This document shows, piece by piece, positions 46,384 to 58,105 of a DNA stretch of 64,000 nt (position 1 is its first letter; every line of letters starts with the position of its first letter). A program made the position numbers and the translations under genes. The DNA is from Salticus scenicus. Lineage: Eukaryota; Arthropoda; Arachnida; Araneae; Salticidae. Location of the stretch: contig OZ005649.1 in the NCBI GenBank assembly GCA_963930645.1, positions 75,933,626 through 75,997,625 on the forward strand, given 5' to 3'. The notes under the pieces were generated by a model, which did no database searches, was not told where the DNA came from, and saw only the letters and a program-made list of their open reading frames with translations.

Positions 46384-49300
46384 AAAAAATTCTGTAGTAC
46401 TACTAGAAAAATTCTAGGAAACGGGTATTCCATAAACTTTTCTAGTAGCCAATACAGGTTGTTCAAAAGTGATCTTACTCCGTTAGAGTTAGTAAACATT
46501 ACACGCACTTCGTTAGTAAATTTTCTAAGAAACTCTTAGTTAACGGGTCAAGTGCTTTTTTTGTATGTTTACTAAGATTGTGTTAGTAGCATTACTGAAA
46601 GTAATACTGCATTTTTACCAGGAAATGTTTTGTGTAGGATACATGGTTATTATTAGTGTAAATTCAAATAATATCCATGTAACCTTACTAAATTTGTTTT
46701 GTTTAGAATACAGAATTTTTATCAGTAATTGTGCTAAGGAAATGTAATTAATAATACAAATGATTTTCGGTTATATTCACAAAACTTTTACAGTTACGTT
46801 TACAGAAATACTACAAGTAATACAAATAAATTTATCCTTAAATACCCCATGTTACCTTACTAAAATTTTTAAATTAACAATATTTAATATTATGAGTAAT
46901 ATTGCTAAAAAATTTAAATAAATAATAAAATAATAATAGAAAACCTTTTATGTTTAGTTTTAGTTAAAAATGATGGCTGATCGAAAATGTTTATTTAAAT
47001 ATATACTTTTACAAAATCTAAATTGTTTGAAATATTAAAAACATATATCAATATCATTACCTTAATTTTTATATACATTTATTATTATTATTTTTTTTTT
47101 TTTAGTCAAAATAAATAAATAAATAAGTACGTATATGGAATCACTTTTTATTGACAAACTTTAACTCAAAAAATCGATACCTTTAAAATATAACTGTGAA
47201 AAGAAAACATTTTTTGCAATAATATATGTATAACTTTATTTGGTAAATATGAGCATATATTTCACAATGTTCAATTTAAAATTTAATGAAATAATAATAG
47301 AAAAATTATAAGAAACCTCTTTAGTTTTAGTTAAAAATAATTGCTGATAAAAAATATTTATTTAAATATGTACTCTTAGAAAATTTAAATTGTTTGAAAT
47401 ATTAAAAACGTTAACAATATTTTCACCATAATTTTAAGTATAATATATTAAATATATCATAAACAAAATATCTTCTTGATTAAGTCAAAATAAATAAATA
47501 AATAAATGGAATCATATTTTAACGAATTTTAACTAAAAAATAGATACCTTTAAAATATGATTGTGAGAAGAAAATATTCGTTGCAATATAATATGCCAAA
47601 CTTTATTTGGTAAATGCCAGAATATATTTCATATTGCTCAATATATTAAATTAAAAAAAAAAAAAAAAATAATAATAATAATAGAAATTTTTTTATGTTT
47701 AGTTCTTATTAAAAATGACGGCAGATTATATGTGTTTATTTAAATATATACTTTTAGAAGATCTAAATTGCTCGAAATATCAAAAATATATACCAAAGTC
47801 AGAGGTGAAACTATCTAACATGTAAAAACCCTGAAAACTGTTACTTGCATGCAGATAGGGGAGATTTATTAATGATATATGCTATCGCTACCTATAATAA
47901 GTGATAGTATTAGGAGACTTCTTAATACATTATAAAACAAATTGAACATTCAAGATAAGAAATTTCTATAAAAAACAAAATAATTTAACATGAGATTCAG
48001 ACAGCAAAATTTTTAAAAACTCTGAATTCAGGGGTAGCCTCTGAAAAGTTTTTGCCTTAACTTTTATACATAATATATTAAATATGTTTTTTAAAAGATA
48101 TTTCCTTTTTGAATAAGTCAAAATAAATAAATAAATACGTATATATATTAATATTGTACATTTAATTAATAAATTTTATTTTAAAGAATCGAAACTTTTA
48201 AAATATGATGGGAAATAAAAATATTTATGCAGTACTATGCCAAATTTTATTCGGTAAAAAAATCAGCAAATTTTTCAAAATAACCAGTACATTACTTTTA
48301 AAATTATTTTAAAAAAACCTTGATGAAACTGAAGTTTACTTTAACAATAATAATAACAAAAGCTTCAGTGGGATATTATGCATTTAGTATTCGCCAATAA
48401 TTCAATATATTTATTCATGTCTATTATTGTCATCAAAAATCTTCTTCATAATTACAAGAAGAAATTTAGTTTTTTTCCAATAACGCAGTATGTACATTAA
48501 GAAAAAGCTTTATTGTTTTAAGTTTTATGCACCTATTGAATGTTTTTCTAATTGATTAATGTCATAAAATTGATTAGAAAAAGTAATATTTATACGTTTT
48601 TCAAAACTTTTATCAATAAATATTAAATCTATTTTTATAAACAAATCTTTTCTTAAATTATGTTTTTTCTTTTAATTATCACTTTTTTTTTTTTTTTTTT
48701 TAAATATGAGCTTATAAAACTGGAATAAAACTGACTGACTTTATACATAATGAATTAGTAAAATGTTATGTATATATATATATATATATATATTATTATT
48801 ATTATTATTATTATTAGGCAGTGAAATAACATCCATAACATGTTGTTATGACATTAAAAAAAAAAAAAAAAAAAAGATGAAATATAATAAAGTAAAATAA
48901 AATACACTTTTAGAATTTTGATAATAAATAACAATAAAGGTCATTTAATATTTTTATAAATACATTTTCGGTGAAACTTAATATGTAATTTCTAAACTGC
49001 ATAAATTATGCATACCATTTTCAGGAGTTAATTATGTAATACTTATTTTACAAAAAATAAAAACATTAAATCAAATAAATACCTCAAAATAATAATAATA
49101 AAAACTACATACCTTTTAAACTTTTTGATTATTTAATCCGACTTGTTTCCTGAACGTTAATTATATCACATAAGTAAATTATAATAATAATAAAAGCTTT
49201 GCCAGGAAAGTATTTGCGTAGCTAGCAATTTTAAATAAATAATCACTAGCTAACACAAACCTCCACCTAGCAGGGGCTGTTTATGAGATATTAGAAACGC

Positions 49301-49801
49301 GTCCATTATACAATAGTCCATTTTCCAACACATAGTTTCAAAATGAGGCTTAAGAATTGATGTTCAAAATAAAAGTTTAAATTAAAATAAGATAACGTGA
49401 AACTAAGCATCCTGTATTACAAATTAAGGATATATATATATGACTTCTTACTTTTTCTAAAATGCAGATATGTATAACGTTAACAATAAATAAAATATCA
49501 CAGATCAGATTAAGATTTAAAAAGTCCGCCTCATTACGATTTTCGACCGACCCGACGCTACGGCTGGCTTCTTCTCTTCTCTGGTATCTTCTACGCATGC
49601 GCACAGTATTGGCGTTTACTCAAAAGAAATCGCCTCTCCAAATGGGGAGGGATACCGGAAAGATTGTTGTAGAATTACATATGTTATTTAAGCATTGAAT
49701 ACAAGGATAATCTGGTTACAAAGTTTTCCCTAGTAGTTGAGATAATACCTGTACTACTACTAAGTAATACTTTGTAAATTGCCGTAAAATTTTTTACAGT
49801 G
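46376..49801. mobile_element. CMC-superfamily (CACTG-ended) DNA transposon in integrase
   Basis: The left end is CACTGTAAAAAAAATT and the right end is the complement of CACTGTAAAAAATTTTA. It is flanked by a 2-bp duplication AA (46374-46375 and 49802-49803). Sub-terminal TACTACTA motifs occur at both ends. Deleting the element plus one AA restores a continuous integrase frame across the zinc-binding region, which strongly supports the exact boundaries. The 3.4-kb interior lacks a transposase. It carries diverged repeats of a several-hundred-base unit containing GTCAAAATAAATAAATAA (about 47105, 47485, 48117). CACTG ends with 2-3 bp duplications are typical of EnSpm/CACTA-Mirage-Chapaev elements. 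Confidence 0.75.
47100..48140. repeat. Diverged internal repeats of the CMC element
   Basis: The block GTCAAAATAAATAAATAA, followed by an AT-rich segment with TTTAAAATAT and TTATTTGGTAAAT, recurs about 380 and then 630 bp apart. These are old tandem duplications inside the non-autonomous transposon. They contain no gene. Confidence 0.55.
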
Positions 49802-50886
49802 AATTTCACATTTATCTCATTTTGGATTAAATAAAACATATAATTTCCTATCAAGCAAATACTTTTGGAAAGGAATCTACACAGATACATTAAACTTTGT
49901 CGCTTCATGTACACGATGCCTACAGGCTAAACATCATAACACTCTTCCAGCTCCATTACAACCTACATACACACCCACACATCCTGGACATACCATCAGT
50001 GTTGATTTAGTAGGACCATTTAATAATGGTCACTCAGTACTCACAGTGTTGGACATTTTCTCACGCCATATGGAACTTTATCCATTAAAGGATACATCAG
50101 CAGAAAAAATAGTTAAATGTTTGTTTAGTTATATTACCACCTTTGGTAGACCTTCAGTTATCCTCTCGGATCTTGATCCTCAATTTACATCCAATGTTTA
50201 CAACACTTTTAATGATACTCTTGGTATAAAAATTACACATTCTTCTGTAGCACATCCACAATCAAACGCTTTGTCCGAAAGGGGTCAATAAATCCATTAA
50301 ATATTCAGTAAACATTTTAATGTCTGAAGGCCATACATTTGAAAACTCTTTGTTTATACATAAATCATTGTATAATGGCTCTAAACATTCATCTACTTTG
50401 TACTCACCTAACTTATTACATTTTGGAAGAGAAATTTCATTAATTTTTGACACTTTTGAGCAACAGATGAATCAACCTTTTCTCGACAAAAATGTTGATA
50501 CACATAAATTATTAGAAGATTTAAATAAAATTTACCTTAAAGCTTACTCTAACATAAAAGATAATCAAAATAAGAGATATCAACACTTTCACAGACATGC
50601 TAAATTAAGACCTGTTGCGGTACATGACATTGTTTATTTAAAATCCGTTGATAAGTTTAAACCAAAATACACAGGACCTTTTATTATTCTACAAAAACAC
50701 TCACCGGTTTCATTTACAATTAAAAGACTACAAGCGCCTGATAGATTGTCATTTAGAGTCCATATTGACAGACTTATTCTTGCACCACCTAGATACAGCC
50801 ACTTACTTGATGAAGCAAGTCATAATAGAAATGTTAATTATAATTCAAGACAAAGCCACAATTATAATTTAAGAAACAGGAATTAA
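49802..50886 (+). pseudogene. Pol, second part: integrase, frameshifted
   Basis: The frame resumes with the HLSHFG and CTRC zinc-binding residues. The catalytic core follows: SVDLVGPF (first Asp at 50004), LSDLDPQF (second Asp) and, exactly 35 residues later, the Glu in HPQSNALSE, a D,D-35-E triad. An extra base in the GGGG run at about 50280-50283 then shifts the frame. The C-terminal domain continues in another frame (about 50283-50886) with KPKYTGPFIILQ and RVHIDRL, typical of the Ty3/gypsy integrase tail. Two lesions, the transposon and the frameshift, inactivate the integrase. Confidence 0.82.
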
Positions 50887-52426
50887 ATTTTAAGATCATA
50901 TTATGTAATGTTTTGCAAGGGCTTGTGCATTATATGAAAAGGCCTTGATGCATAAGTTTCTTTTTATGTTTATTTTTGTTCTGTCATACATTGTAGGCAG
51001 GCAATTGGCTGGACCAATATACTCTGCTTTTTTCTCTTTCTTTTTTTAATTACAATGGATGACACAACACTATGTGAAATATTACATAATTTTTTTTTTC
51101 TCTTTTCTAGTTCTTATTATTACAGTTTTCTTAACAACAAATTTAATAAAATTTATTATAATTCAGTTAAAAAAAAAAAAAAAAATGTTTAACAATATTT
51201 ACATTTTGATAAATATTAATATATCATAAGTTTAAAAGATAATTACAATACTGTTTATTGACATACTATACACAAAACTTTTCAATAGTGCAATGACTTA
51301 AAGTTAAAATCTCAAAATTCGAATATGTGGTAATTACCTTATTATTATTGTTATTATGCTATATTATTTTTAAATGCTTCATTGGGTTTGGTGAGTTGTT
51401 TTGGTGGTCTTTATCTCATCACACTAAATTTTGTTAGTACTAAGAATTTTAATTAAATATATTTTTTTTCATTTTTTAATTTTACCCTCTATGATAATGC
51501 TAACTCGTTCAAAATTTACCCGGGAGAGTAGCATTTCATTGTGATGAGACCCCCCACACTTCTTTTGAAAATTGTTTAATACAATTCAATTGATATATAT
51601 ATACCCAGTTTTGCGAGGTGTCCCTACAGAAGTCTTTGACTTTGATGGGGGACGGAGGCCTGTCCCTAACAGGTCAGGTCTTTCTACAAGCCCTATCCCG
51701 CTAGGACAATGGCCATAAGCCAAAGTCGATATACTTGTTGCTACATACAAGATTAAGGGGAGATATATATTTTTTTTTGACTGTCCAATGGGCGTCGTTT
51801 TTGAATCTCTCCTGTGTGGAATTGCACAAACAAATTTTTTTTTCTCACTTTTGTGATATTTTCTATTATTTGTATATACATTTATATATTATTTTTTTTC
51901 CCTCTCATTTTATGTTCATTTTTTTTAATTTACTTGTACTCATGTATTGTTTTTTTTTCTATGTTTAACATTGATGTTATTTGATATGTTGCAGTATTAT
52001 ATGCACATTCAGTATTGTTTACAGTGTAATATGAAATAACTTTAAAGTATAACATCATATTTCTATACACATATAAGAACATTGAAAAGAAAATTTTTTA
52101 TAAAAAAATAAAAATGAACAGTATTATTTTGAAAGCTTTCTTGACGATTAAATCTGGATCCAGACTCTAAAAGAAAACAGAACTCTTCAAATGTTGTGCC
52201 CACAATGATATTTAGAATGATGCAAATTCGTCATATGCTAATATGTTTCATGATGAAACAAATTTATAATGTGCATACGTATATTTACAATTGAATATTG
52301 CATTGACATACATTTTTTTTGGACTTATGCAGGTTTCTTGTATTATTTGTTTTTTCATTGTGATTATGTGACATACTAGGGAGTGAGAGAGATTTTTTTT
52401 ATTTTTCTGGGTCGCCGGGAGAAATA
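50887..52426 (+). other. LTR element 3' untranslated region
   Basis: 1.5 kb between integrase and 3' LTR. No envelope-like frame is seen (the 77-codon frame at 51735 is a T-rich artefact). A short purine tract GGGAGAAA at about 52418-52424, next to the 3' LTR, is the likely polypurine tract. Confidence 0.6.
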
Positions 52427-53443
52427 TGTGAAGGTGTTCACATATATTTGGTTAAATTTTAATTGAATTTTTAAATAAAATAAAATCTAATGATAAATGA
52501 ATGCATTATTCTAATAAAAAAAAATAATTAAATTTTAAGTGAAATATTATATTTACGTAATTTGTTCTTAAGCATTTAAAAAAAAGAATTATTTTTAAAT
52601 GTCGTTAAAATTACACAATTTTAATTATACATACGACCTACACTATTTATTAACATAAAACAATAACACACATCATTCAGAAATCTAAATTGTATATCTT
52701 TTATATCTAAATCATAAATAATGTGTTTATCTTTTTAAATAGAAAAGTACTTTATTTTATGGGATAAAAAGAAAATAAAAGAAATAATATCTAACGGAAA
52801 TTCTGACATTAAACGTAATTATAAAAAAAAGTGTTCTCAAATTGTCATAAAAACAAGAAAACTCATTGTCAGAATTTATATTATTGCAACACCGGATATA
52901 ATTTATTTTAAATTACCCAATATTAATGATTTCAGTTCATAACGGTCATTTTCTCTAGTCGAAAGGTCGCTTGGCATAAAAATTGGCGATTAAAAGGTTA
53001 ATACAATTATAAACCGTCATTACAAATTCAAAAATTAACATTAGTATAATATCTAAAACAAAGAACTGAAGTTGGCTTTCATTTTGGCGAAAATAATTAT
53101 AATGCAGTCATGTGACTTCCCTTCCAGATGGTTCTCCCGTGCGATCGAAAAGAGCAGACCCTCAGTTTTTGCTTTTTTCACGGTTTAGAAAAGACGTAGT
53201 TTTTTTCGCTGCCCTCTCTCTCTCCCTTGTTCCTCGGAATTTATCTGGAGTTTGATTCCTGAACAATATTTTTAAATACGAACCTGTATTGATCAATGAT
53301 GTGAGTCCTTTTAACAAATATAATAAAAATGTGTTAAATTTTCAAGACTTGTAAATTTTTGTTTAGCGGCACAACACTCCAAGCAACAACAAGATGAATT
53401 GATTCAAACAAATCATTTGTCGGTGATGGATTTCAACATTACA
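52427..53443 (+). repeat. 3' LTR (1017 bp)
   Basis: Same length as the 5' LTR with two substitutions (52552 and 53086). It ends CAACATTACA, followed by ACGTC. Confidence 0.9.
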
Positions 53444-53448
53444 ACGTC
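53444..53448. repeat. 5-bp TSD ACGTC (right) of the LTR element
   Basis: Direct repeat of 39490-39494 after the 3' LTR. Confidence 0.85.
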
Positions 53449-54171
53449 TATGGGGGAAATTGCAGGAAAATAGAGTTTAACCTCTATAGACTGCACTAAA
53501 CCAAATGAAACAAATATATATATTTTGTAATAGAGACAGTTAACTGAGAAAAATTTTTTGTGTATGTAGGAGCCTCGCCTCCCCCCCCCTGGGGGGGGGA
53601 AGCCCCCTTCGAGGGGAGTAAATTTTCATGATGGGTATCTTTCAAAAGAGCTCGCGAATACCTTTAAAACGAATGGTTGAACCATCGATCTGCGATAATT
53701 TAAAACAAAGTTATCGATTTTTTTACTTTTAACGAAAAAAAAAAAAAAAAAAAAAAAAAATCGTACTTTTTTTTTTTTTTTTTTTTAATATTGAGAATAA
53801 AATGGACTTTTTTTTTATATTTGGTGTTATACACTTCTATAATATGGAAATCGTCTGCCTTATCATAAAAGATAATTTTTTTAAATAATAATTTTAATAA
53901 ATTATTTTTTAAAAAGAGAAATATTTTTTAATAACCGAATTAAATTCTATATAAATGTAGGTGCATTAATGAAACGGGGGGTTGAGGGGGCGGTAGACCC
54001 CCTCACACAGAACTAATTATCATATAAAACTCTTCAGAAGCCTAATAGGAATTGTTTAACATAGGTTTACATAACAGTACTCGTTATCTTACCTATTAAT
54101 CTGCATCCTGTATTTATAGTATTAAATTTCAGGGTAAGAGAAGTCGTGTGAGTGACACACCAGATTATTTA
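53449..54171 (+). repeat. Family A copy 3, right part
   Basis: Continues the sequence broken at 39494, with the G-rich palindrome (53580-53600) and A/T runs (53736-53786). It ends with GTGTGAGTGACACACC near 54145-54163. Confidence 0.8.
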
Positions 54172-54680
54172 CTTTCTCTTACCCATAAGGTAGAGAAAGT
54201 ATTGTTTTTGGGTCAAATTTTCGAACGCGAGATTGTCTTATATTTACACGTTCTGAGGTCCCCTGAATATAAAAATCATGTTTTTAGCAAATGGTCTGTG
54301 TGTCTGTGTGTGTGTGTGTGTGTGTGTGTCTGTCTGTTATCAGCATATCTCAAAAACAAATTATGGCAGAAAGTTCAAACTTGGTATTCTAAATGTGTAT
54401 CATATAGGGATGATACAGTAAGCTTTTCGTTAAGATCAAGCAAATGGTTCGTGTACAGGGACAATCAAGATAATTCTAATACATTATGTCTATGGGGGAA
54501 ATTGCAGGTAAGTACAGTTTAACGTCTATAGACTGCACTAAAACGAATGAAACGAATATGTATTTTTTGTAATAGAGATAGTTAACTGGGAAAAAAAATT
54601 GTGTATATAGGAGCCTCGCCTCCCCCCCTGGGGGGGAAGTCCCCCCTCCGGGGGGAGTAAATTTTTATGATGGGTATCTA
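54172..54680 (+). repeat. Family A copy 4, truncated
   Basis: A second unit directly follows copy 3 in the same orientation, beginning at the palindromic end (about 54174). It includes a (TG)n tract (54297-54330). It breaks off at about 54680 after GGGGAGTAAATTTTTATGATGGG. A 124-codon frame here is repeat sequence. Confidence 0.75.
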
Positions 54681-54748
54681 TGATATGGAATTCCTTGCAG
54701 TATCTGTGTCTCCCCAGAAGAACAAGGAGAAGAAAGAAAAAATAATGA

Positions 54749-55033
54749 AACTTTGCCAGTGAAGAAGCCGGACAAGCGCGCTACAAATATGAAAATCCAC
54801 AATCTGCTAATGATGTCGACGTCTGCACCATGTATTTGGAGCGCCTGCTACCATGCCTAACAAGACACAACTCGATCAACTGCAGCGACTCTGATCGTCT
54901 GGTGCATTTAAAGTGTGTCAATATACATGCAAATTATTTTACTTGCAAGAATTACGCTTCTGATTTGGAGGACAAAGAATATGACGAATGCAATTGGGAA
55001 AATGCCATTTTCTGTTGTTATTTTGATCAATGA
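54749..55033 (+). other. Possible terminal exon of an unidentified gene
   Basis: A 94-codon open stretch ending in TGA (55031-55033), with a balanced composition unlike the AT-rich surroundings. It reads SEEAGQARYKYENPQ early and is Cys-rich near the end. An in-frame TGA lies just upstream (54746), and a different frame is open in the preceding ~70 bases after a TTCCTTGCAG acceptor-like sequence (about 54690-54700). It may be a last exon, or a frameshifted exon relic. No family is recognised. Confidence 0.3.
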
Positions 55034-55138
55034 ATCTTTACAAAATGAATACATTTTGTTATTTTCTGTATTTATTGCGTTTTTTCCCCATTTTTAGTGT
55101 AATTTTCAAATGTGCCCACAACCAAGTACACATTTTTT

Positions 55139-55183
55139 TTGTGGTGGTGGTGGTGGTGATGGTGGTGGTGGTGGGGGGGGGGC
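55139..55183. repeat. (GGT)n microsatellite
   Basis: GTGGTGGTGGTGGTGATGG-type trinucleotide repeat ending in a G-run. Confidence 0.85.
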
Positions 55184-56454
55184 AAAAATGACCACTTCAC
55201 AAAATTGGTGATAAAAATTTTCTAATTGACGAAATCGATACAATTACTTTATAAAACGTTAGCTAAGGGTTCTGGCTTTCCATTGGCATTCATATATTTG
55301 CATAATATTTAATCTTTCAAAATCAAAACTGTGCCCATAAACGAAACATTCCGCTATACGTAAAATAAAATTTATTCCCACTAGTCAGATGTGTTCCTCA
55401 CTGTGATTTTTATTTTTTGGTGTCTTGATAAGCTACTGTTACCAGTAACAAAGTAAAATATTGTAAAAAAAAAAAAAAAAGGCCATATGTGTTCAATACG
55501 AAAAAGTCTATTTAAATTATTATTATTATTATTACTATTATTATTTAATGTTTAGCGTATTTGTTTCTTAGACAGAGCTGATCATTTGGTAAATGACACT
55601 TCTGATTTCTGTAGATTTCATCGCAGCATTTTTCAAAGAAATTTTATTTGTTTTATTCAACAGTGCCATCAGTTGTGATTTTCGTATCTAATGTTTGATT
55701 TAGCTGTAACAAAAATGTATTTATTTTTATACTAAAATGAGGCATATACATATCTACAGATTTTCAGTTTCACTTATTTCATTTTCCAGAGAATTATATT
55801 TTTGTAGACACACTTTGACACTATGACACAGATTAACAAATACATTTTTATTTTATATTCAGTCAAAGCGGAAATGCGGTTAGGACTTTTAGACGTAATA
55901 TAAAAAGCATACCAAATTGTTTATTTTTACTTTTGCTTATTCTGAAATTACTTAAAACTAAAAATAAGTTAATATCGAATAAAGAGAAATATTTTTCGCT
56001 ACAACCCAATCTTAGAATATATTTTTAATAGCCACGCATATAGTATATAGCTAATAAAATTTGGGAAACGAAATGTCGATTCCCACTTTAAAAATAAATT
56101 TAAACCTTCAGAATGTGTATATTTGAAAAACAAATGAACAAAAAGATAAATTCTCTGACATTGTTATTAGTCTATAAAATAATTTATTTTCAATCAAAAA
56201 CTTAGAAATACTGTCTAAACTAAAGAAAAAAAATATACTTACATACGAAAATCTCTCTGTGTCACACACTTTTTTTTAAAATAAAAACCTGTATAGAGAA
56301 ATATAAAATCATTCAAGCGCATATTGCAGAATTTTTTACAAAATAAATGTTTCAGCAATCCTCAAAAGTCATTTTTCGTCTGATAAAACATTTCAATGAA
56401 AATGTTTTCTCATGCAATAAACAAACACTTAAATATAATAGTTGTACATTACGC
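55184..56454. other. AT-rich non-coding stretch
   Basis: No gene recognised. It has an A-run (55464-55480) and a short TTA microsatellite (55520-55547). Confidence 0.6.
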
Positions 56455-56615
56455 CGCACAGACGGTGTAGTGGTTAGCGTCCATGACTCCTACACTGTTG
56501 GGTCTGGGTTCGAATTTCGGTGAAGGCATGGATGTGTTGTCCTTGTTAGGGTAGCGATGACCGCCCATCGGGTGCTCCTTCACAAATGATCATCAATTCG
56601 GCGACCCCCCGACCG
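56455..56615 (+). repeat. tRNA-derived SINE-like element
   Basis: The head GACGGTGTAGTGGTTAGCGTCC (split here as a ~22-base region at 56461-56482) resembles a Pol III A box. GGTTCGAATTTC at about 56508-56519 resembles a B box. The start of the head recurs in diverged form at 59545. A GC-richer body continues to about 56615. Internal Pol III boxes next to a unique tail are typical of SINEs. Confidence 0.55.
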
Positions 56616-56900
56616 ATGCTTAAAGCGCTATTACACGAGCGTCAAAAGTCGCTTGAATCTACCGGCGTCCCAGTACAACACAATGGTTTCCCAATGTGTC
56701 GTTCGAAACAAGCAACTTTTTTCTGTTGCAGCAATTTTATCGCCGGTATTCGAGCGACATCGCGTCTATCAACCAATGAAGTTCTGGGAGTGTGACGTAT
56801 TCTGACGTCAGTCCCTTCTCCCACACCCCATCCCTTCTTCCCTTCAGGAAGAAAGCATGCTTGGCGCGCGAATAGTGATCTTTCGCGAATTTTTTTTTTT
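56616..56900. other. GC-richer non-coding segment
   Basis: A segment of near-balanced composition that includes TATTACACGAGCG (56630). Related TTATTACACGG occurs on the minus strand near 60115, suggesting a shared element family, possibly PIF/Harbinger-like. The open frames of 60-69 codons on both strands have no motif. Confidence 0.35.
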
Positions 56901-57733
56901 ATAGTAGGGCCCGTAGGGCCGTGGCGGGAGTCTCAAATAAATGTGATATTTTTAATTTATCTCATCGTACATAAATACTTATATGTTTAATTCAAAATCT
57001 GTATTAAAATGTGATTGTATGTATTTATTCGATGCAGATATTTTTCCGATTATTGTTATTATTTTATATTTTTAATTAAATGCGATTTTATTTTGGCGAA
57101 TTTCACAAAAAGCAATTGAAGGATTATCCGTTTATATTTTATTTTATCCATGTTGTATTTTTTCTTTTGTAATAATTAGGATAAAAGTACTTTATGAATT
57201 ACTTGCTTTGTCTTAGAACTTTGAGATACAGCAATTTATAATAAGCAAGGTTCTTTCTTTCACATTCACATTTTGATAATTGTACTTTTTTTTTTTTTTT
57301 TTTTCCTTACCATTTTTCGTAAAAACAGAATTCTGTAACAAAATTAAACTTAGTACTCTTTATTTATTTATTTTCTGGAATGTCTTGTTTTCTGGAATAA
57401 TTTGTTATATTAGATAATATTTTCATATCGTTTTTGTTAATATTTTTCCAACTAAGCTTTATTAAAAAAATATTTATTAAAATATATAAAAAAGTCAGTG
57501 AATTAAATTGAAAGTAAATTATATAACACAGAAAAGGTTTATTTTATGTATATATAAATCCTACTTGCCCACCACTTTATTTATTTATTTATTTTTCTTT
57601 CAAAGCGTCACCCTGATTTGTTATTAAATATTTTTTACTTTTTAATAATAATAATAATAAAATGTTAATTACAATAGGATACGCTTTTTTTAATTACTAT
57701 AATTTGGCCTTTGTTTCATTACTTATTTTTTGC

Positions 57734-57769
<36 letters not shown>

Positions 57770-57793
57770 ACAGAAAAAAGGTAAAAACGTAAG

Positions 57794-57827
<34 letters not shown>

Positions 57828-57900
57828 AGGCTTTTATTAGCTTCACCCGTATGTATGTTTGTAACCGCTCTGGGAGCAAACAAAAAATTCATTGTAAAAA
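56901..57900. other. AT-rich non-coding stretch
   Basis: No gene. It has long homopolymers at 57738-57767 (A) and 57798-57823 (T), which create a lysine/phenylalanine-rich spurious frame, and an AAT microsatellite (57643-57660). Confidence 0.65.
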
Positions 57901-57909
57901 AAGACTTAC

Positions 57910-57990
57910 CCTACGTGAACGCTGTGTCTGTGAGGTAAAGCTCCGGGCTACGAACCTAAAGGTCTAACTTTCGAGCCCAGTCAGGGGAGA
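57910..57990 (+). repeat. tRNA-like SINE head
   Basis: TGAGGTAAAGCTCCGGGC (A-box-like) followed by TTTCGAGCCC (B-box-like), with a hairpin CGGGCTACGAACC between them, resembling the anticodon region of a tRNA. The cloverleaf is not complete, so I call it tRNA-derived, not a tRNA gene. Confidence 0.45.
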
Positions 57991-58041
57991 TTTTTTAAAG
58001 ATGTTTTTTGTTTAATTCTAAATTATTTTATAATCACCCTG

Positions 58042-58105
58042 TAATAGGGTGTGTCACTCACACAATTTTTTCTTACCCTGCATTTTAATACTATAAGGAT
58101 ATTTT
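58042..58105 (-). repeat. Family A end fragment
   Basis: GTGTGTCACTCACACAATTTTTTCTTACCCTGCATTTTAATACTATAA-type sequence matches the outer end of the copies at 7.6-9.6 kb. The rest of the unit is missing. Confidence 0.65.

Larger units (their letters stand above)
39495..53443 (+). mobile_element. Ty3/gypsy LTR retrotransposon, young but broken
   Basis: A 13.9-kb element with 1017-bp LTRs (TG...CA), a 5-bp TSD, gag, and a protease-RT-RNase H-integrase order that places it in Ty3/gypsy. I read only two mismatches between the LTRs, so insertion was recent. It carries a 2-kb leader with zinc-finger gene remnants, a -1 frameshift site, a nested 3.4-kb DNA transposon in the integrase, a stop in gag and a frameshift in the integrase. 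No envelope gene is seen in the 1.5 kb after pol. About 10.5 kb is the element proper. Confidence 0.88.

Noticed and set aside
51735..51968. Possible envelope remnant after integrase
   Set aside because: The frame is T-rich and Phe-rich with no signal peptide, Cys pattern or cleavage site to suggest an envelope protein.
54148..54522. 124-codon open frame
   Set aside because: It lies in family A copy 4, with a (TG)n tract coding for alternating Cys/Val.
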